Source: Bretschneidera sinensis
Lineage: Eukaryota; Streptophyta; Magnoliopsida; Brassicales; Akaniaceae
Length of the DNA stretch: 64,000 nucleotides
Direction: 5' to 3'
NCBI GenBank assembly: GCA_023935145.1
Contig: CM043699.1
Location: forward strand, 123,663,036 to 123,727,035
Made by a program: the position numbers and the translations under genes. The notes under the pieces are model-generated. The model did not search any database. It saw only the letters and a program-made list of their open reading frames with translations, and had not been told where the DNA came from. Position 1 is the stretch's first letter; each line of letters begins with the position of its first letter. Below, one piece after another: positions 59,482 to 64,000 of this stretch.

Positions 59482-60797
59482 TGATGAGAGCCATAAAATG
59501 CATCTTAATCATACTTATTTGTTAGTGCTTTAGGGTTGATTTAGGTTTTAATTGCATTTTTATTCGTTAACAACTCTAAAGTGGTATTCTTGGAACATTA
59601 ACTTATTTCTTGCATTTTCAAGTATTTTGAGTTAAAAAAAAGATGGAAAAAGCATTCGGTGCTTGAAGCAAGATGATTTGATGCATACCAAAGTGGAGCC
59701 ATGGCTGCGGAGAGATAAAACAAAGAAGATCTCTACAAATCAGGTCAAGGTGCACCTTGAAGGAGCTGGGGCGCACCCTTCAAAAAGAAGACCAAAAGAA
59801 GCCTCAAAGATCCAACAGGTCAAGGTGCACCTTAGATCAAGCTGAGGTGCACCTTGAAGGGCTAAGGGGCACCCTGGAAAAGCTGAGATGCACCCCACCG
59901 CACACACAAGAAACTTGACAAAAGCCAAGGTGCAGCACGACTAAGTTTAAGGTGCAGCACGCGCACAAACCCTGTTCTCCGAGTTAGACCCTAATTAGGT
60001 CTTTAATGACTTGTTCAAACCCTAAAACACCCTTAGGCCTTGTACACTATAAATAAACCACTTAGGGTTTGTAATTATTCATTCATAAAATAGATAGAAG
60101 GTCGAAAAACTCAAGGGAGGCTGCCACACTCTCCCCCATGGCCGACTAATCTCCAAGCAAGGCGAAGGGATGAATCCCTAGGTTTTGTTGTTCTTTAATT
60201 CTTTTATTAGTTCAGTTGTAATATGGATTTATCATTAAACATTATTATGATTTACTTTTTAATTTAATTAGAAGATTTCCCCTTAATCCGATAATTGCAT
60301 CTTTCTCCCCCATATAAGTCTAGTCATGCTATTCTTATGTGATGTTGTTGAGGTGTGATTGAGTCCGGTAGATTTTTCTTATAGATTTGTCCATTACTGC
60401 AGTATCGTCATCATGATATATTGTCGTTTCTTGATAATCTGTAAGTTAGGTCATGTGTGCTTGAAAGTAAAATGTATTTCATAACAATTACATTAGGGTT
60501 TATATATGTGCTTAATTGAATATTTGTCGATTGCTTGTTTGGGATGTGAAACTTGCAATCGAGATAAAGACAATTGAATTGAGATTTGAATAAGGAAACA
60601 AACCTAGGGAGGATTCACGGACCCTTGGTTCCTCCATTATATTATCTACACAATTTTCACACAATACTTTATTCTCTCCCTTGATCTTTATCGTCTGTGT
60701 TAAGGTTCACACATTCTCTTGTAGTTATCTTGTTTCCCTGTGGAATCGACACTCCAAAGCTGTACTACAACTACCACATTATTTTTGGGCGTGATTA
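59482..60797 (+). repeat. 5' LTR of a third Athila-like element
   Basis: It starts TGATGAGAGCCATAAAATGC and ends TTTTTGGGCGTGATTA, homologous throughout to 25616-27217 apart from a different array region. TATA box TATAAATA at 60048-60055. Length 1316 bp. The terminal CA is changed to TA. Confidence 0.85.
59740..59965. repeat. AAGGTGCACCTT palindromic word array
   Basis: About eight words, including CAAGGTGCACCTTG (59746), CAAGGTGCACCTTA (59821), GAGGTGCACCTTG, GGGGCACCCT, GAGATGCACCCC and two AAGGTGCAGCACG. The core AAGGTGCACCTT is a perfect 12-bp palindrome. It lies upstream of the LTR TATA box and is not present in the homologous LTR at 25616. Confidence 0.9.
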
Positions 60798-60802
60798 AAT
60801 TT

Positions 60803-60820
60803 TGGCGTCGTTGCAGGGGA
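60803..60820 (+). other. Primer-binding site, tRNA-Asp type
   Basis: TGGCGTCGTTGCAGGGGA lies five bases after the LTR end, with two differences from the usual tRNA-Asp complement. Confidence 0.85.
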
Positions 60821-61089
60821 AACAAGCTTAAATACAAAGAAGATTGTCAACTTTTGACATAACGGTAGAAGAACTGTAAATAGTTTTTCTTTTCAGCAGC
60901 TGTAAAGGACATAACTTCGTTCCTTCTTTTAGCTTGCTGCATTATTTTATTTATTTATTTTTCCCTTTTTTCTTTTTATAGTATTTTTTTATTATTGTTC
61001 TTTTTTTTAAGTTTTGATTTTCTGATTTTTTTATTTATTATTATTCTGTTTTATTTATTTCCTCTCTGATTCATTTGGTGCATGCTTAG
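60821..61089 (+). other. Leader of the third Athila-like element
   Basis: It matches the leader at 27241-27530, including the TTTATTTATT repeat and 'ggtgcatgcttag', where the gag of the related element begins. The element is cut here by the next insertion; the rest presumably lies beyond 64000. Confidence 0.75.
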
Positions 61090-62416
61090 TGATGAGTGCC
61101 AAATATTACATATTTTGGCCACTTAATTTACATTTGTCAGCTTAAGAAGTTGTAACTTTGAGTTGTTTTCGTTGTTTTTCAGGTTTACAAGCACTGGGAA
61201 AGGAGCTCACTAAAATTGCCAGAATTGCTTGTACAGATTAGTCATTTTTGTGGATTTTATTGTATTTATTTAGGAAGAACCAAGAGATAAGCCATATATT
61301 CTTGGAAAGATCTAGAAGTCCATTTTCTGAAGAATTTTACAGCTCATAAAAATGATTTTTCTAGAGAAAGTTATGGCCGTTTTAGTAGACAATGGTCGAG
61401 CTGAAGATGTCTAGTGTGATCGATCGCACCAGACTTGCGATTGATCGCAAGTGTGCACTCACACATCCCACATCGGTTAAAAATGCTTTGCAATGCACCA
61501 ACATGTGATTGATCACACCATGCTGCGATCGAGCGAACTCAGGCAGTATCCCACATCGAATTTGCAACCCACTGTGCTCCGGGACTCCCTCTATAAAAGC
61601 ACCATCTCAGTTCATCATTCAGTGTGCAATTCCTGGGCCATTTGGTGTAATCCGGTGGACATCTACTAGCATTTTGGTGGACCTTAAAGGCTTTGCTACC
61701 ACGAGAGGAAGCACCGCCCAACAACGAGAGGAATTTCTCCCATGTATAGTAATTTATTTCTTTTTATCTAGTTTTAAAGTTTAATGTTTAGCACTTGTAT
61801 TGTGAACTTTAGTTTCATAATTATGAGAGGCTAAAATCTTCAGCTAAGGTTGAAGATGAAGCCTTTCCATTGTTTAGCATTATAGTTTCAGATTTGCGCA
61901 TAATAATTCTGATGTTTTTAGTATAAATGTTCTATTCAATTATTTAAGTAAATCTTATGATTGATTGCTTTTAATTGTTAAATTGGATATTACTTGTGTT
62001 TCATCTGATGGATACATCGAATTTTTTCGATTAAATTGGATTTCTTTTGTGATTTGTTAAAAGCGGATACATTGGATGCTTTTGGTTTAATTGGGATATT
62101 CATTGTTTTTTGTTTAAAGTTAGATTCATGGAATTTTTTGATTACTTTTATAGAACATGAAAATATATGCTTTACTTTGGTGGGGTGGATTCAGAAACCT
62201 TAGTTTATATATCATTTGCTTTAAATCAATTTAGTTTAAGTTTATATTTCTTTTACAAAAAAAATACAATTCAAAATTTGGAACAAGGTTAAAATAGGCT
62301 TAGTTTAGATAAAAAATATTTTCACAACGCAATTCCCTGTGGATTCGACCTCGCATTTGCACAACACTATATTGCAAACGACTCGTGCGCTTGTGAGTAA
62401 TTTAAAACTCACAACA
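61090..62416 (+). repeat. 5' LTR of a fourth Athila/Tat-like element
   Basis: It starts TGATGAGTGCCAAATATTAC and ends near 'aaactcacaaca'; the exact end is 62413 or 62416. TATA box TATAAAAG at 61592-61599. 61205-61380 is similar to 26010-26185 of a different LTR family. The LTR fragment at 2282-2818 belongs to this family. Confidence 0.8.
61400..61545. repeat. GATCGATC-type palindromic word array
   Basis: Words GTGTGATCGATCGCAC, CTTGCGATTGATCGCAAG, TGTGATTGATCACA and TGCGATCGAGCG are near-perfect palindromes immediately upstream of the TATA box. Confidence 0.85.
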
Positions 62417-62422
62417 AGTTTT

Positions 62423-62440
62423 TGGTGCCGTTGTCGGGGA
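62423..62440 (+). other. Primer-binding site, tRNA-Asp type
   Basis: TGGTGCCGTTGTCGGGGA, shortly after the LTR end, is two changes from the usual tRNA-Asp complement. Confidence 0.88.
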
Positions 62441-62600
62441 ATTGTTTGGTTTGTGAAAATTAAATTTTTGTCTGAATTCATTTTATTTTTCTACTAGTTT
62501 AGTTAGTATTTTTGTTTTATTTTTCTTTTGCAATTTTATTTTAGTTTATTTGTTTCCATTAGCAATTGCCCATAATAAAAATTAAAAAATTTAAAAAAAA

Positions 62601-63335
62601 ATGTGGATGAATCCAGTGCCGGTTTCACAGTCTTTAGAGGATGCCCTCAAAGATTTCATGAAAATGACCGGCCAGTCCAGTAATACAGTCAATACATTCA
62701 ATGTTAATAGTTGTTCCATCTGTGCTAGTCCTATGCATTTAGCACAGAATTGTCCATCCACGCCGGCTTCTGTCGAGTATCTTATGGAACAAATGGATCT
62801 TACTCCGAAACGTACAATCTAGGGTGGTGGAACCACTCCGATTTTTCATGGAAGCAGAACCAACTGATGAATCAGGGAGGAGCTCCTCATTATGCTCAAA
62901 ATCAATACCCTCCCGGATTTCCTCCACTAGTTACAAGTTATGGTCTCTCAGCCCATTCAACACCATCACCTGCTTACCAAGCTCCCACTAAAGCACCAGC
63001 ATCGGTTTCACAGTCATTGGAGGACGCCTTCAATGATTTCAGAAAGATGATCGGCCAACCCATAAGTGAAGTAAGGAGTGTGCAAATAGTAAACACCCAA
63101 GCGATTGCTAAGATAGAGAGTGAAACAGGTCAAATTGCAAGTCACTTGGGTGAAGGAGAGAAGGAAAGGTTCCCCAGTCAACCTGAGCCTAATCCAAGGG
63201 AACAGTTTGCGGTGGAAAATTCATCAACTCCTATGCACGGGTAGGAACAAGTGCAATCGTTTGTTCCATTAAGGTCTGGGAGACAAGTGGACAATCAAGT
63301 GGAAGAGAACCATGCTATGCAACAAGGAAAAGAGA
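62601..63335 (+). pseudogene. gag remnant with zinc knuckle
   Basis: A frame from the ATG at 62601 encodes SQSLEDALKDFMKMTGQSSN and a CCHC knuckle at 62712-62753 (CX2CX4HX4C), then stops near 62820. A second frame (to 63244) encodes WWNHSDFSWKQNQ, a repeated SQSLEDAFNDF block and IASHLGEGEKERFPSQPEPN, and stops at 63242. LRSGRQVDNQ follows in the same frame. The capsid part that should precede the knuckle is missing. The parts match the C-terminal half of an Athila/Tat gag. Confidence 0.8.
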
Positions 63336-64000
63336 GATGCTGAGCCATCTACAGCCACACCTGTTATTAAGGATCTCCCTAGGTCATTTGTACCTAAAGT
63401 GCCTTACTCTGAGAGATTACAAGCGCCCAAGAAAGAAAGGAAGTCTGAGGACATTCTGGAGGCATGCTTTGCTCAGTTTGGAGAGGATTTGGACTTGGAT
63501 AAGCTACTTGAGCAAGGAAATGATATCTTGGAGTCTTCTCCTCCGGAGAGCAGTAAGACGAAGGAGACTGTGGGTGAATCAAGCATTGAGGACCCCCTGG
63601 AGGCATGCTTTGCTCAGTTTGAAGAGGATTTGAATTTGGATAAGTTGTTTGAGCAAGCAAATGCTACTTTGGAGTCTACTCCTTGGGAGAGCAGTGAGAC
63701 AAAGGATACCACAACACCCAAACCCCCCAAGAAAGAACTTAAGCCTTTACCGGACTATCTTAAGTATAAGTTCCTAGGTTCAGCAGATTCTTTGCCTGTG
63801 ACTATAGCTTCAGATTTGGTTGATGCTCAAGAGGATAAATTATTAGATGTTTTAAGAGAGCACAATGAAGCTATCAGCTGGACTATTGAGGATATCAAAG
63901 GGATCAGCTCCTCGGTGGTGATGCACAAGTTACATTTTGAGGAGAATGCCAAGCCATCGAGGGAGCCACAAAGAAGGCTCAACCCAGCTATACAAGAGGT
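63336..64000 (+). pseudogene. gag-pol linker up to the start of RT (continues)
   Basis: This segment is open in one frame to the window end. It contains a 141-bp (47-codon) tandem duplication beginning at 63459 and 63600 (LEACFAQF..EDL..DKL..Q units). Then come PKKELKPLPDYLKYKFLGSA, ISWTIEDIKGI and REPQRRLNPAIQE, the block just before RT. No protease active site is seen between the gag knuckle and this point, so the element is internally deleted there. Confidence 0.8.

Noticed and set aside
59740..59965. CRISPR-like repeat array
   Set aside because: Words are short, irregularly spaced and palindromic without uniform spacers, and sit in a plant LTR.
1..64000. tRNA or rRNA genes
   Set aside because: Only primer-binding sites complementary to tRNA 3' ends were found; no cloverleaf-like gene was recognised by eye. 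A tRNA-scanning program would be decisive.

Overview
This is a eudicot-type plant nuclear window. It has an AT-rich background, intron-containing genes and dense nested LTR retrotransposons with plant-type primer sites (tRNA-Asp and initiator tRNA-Met). Nothing bacterial, viral or organellar was recognised. Everything was read by eye, so boundaries without a target-site duplication (TSD) are approximate.

Layout. 1-6937: a decayed Athila-like (Ty3/gypsy) element missing its gag C-terminus, protease core and most of RNase H, with a truncated LTR of another family in the hole. 6938-8180: intergenic, LTR-like. 8572-15150 (+): one convincing intact host gene, the SUMO-conjugating enzyme SCE1/UBC9, with five exons and 160 codons. 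Its 5.3-kb intron 2 holds a 2.4-kb non-autonomous LTR element (9940-12343, TSD CAATG), which itself contains a 101-bp LINE 3' tail (15-bp duplication). 15151-17660: AT-rich, possible MITE. 17661-22592: a candidate TIR DNA transposon carrying host-gene exons on the minus strand, two of them consecutive exons of the cohesin loader SCC4/MAU2. 22596-24740: no recognisable gene.

25616-34809: a structurally complete Athila-like element (9.2 kb, TSD ATACT) whose reverse transcriptase has been removed by an apparently in-frame deletion. 34921-36271: a solo LTR with near-matching TSDs. Both are inserted in a copy of an older family, here called family X (long LTRs, tRNA-iMet-type primer site, no recognisable pol). 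Family X fills most of 36.3-59.5 kb in both orientations, with long AT microsatellites and one GRAS (SCL3-like) pseudogene at 39.6-40.5 kb. 59482-64000: the 5' LTR of another Athila-like element, interrupted by a further element (LTR 61090-62416, gag remnant, linker to RT) that runs off the window.

The most interesting signals are (i) arrays of short palindromic words in the LTRs of at least four families, each family with its own word; (ii) the transposon-borne SCC4 exons; and (iii) the RT-less element with an otherwise nearly complete structure. Only SCE1 looks like a working host gene.
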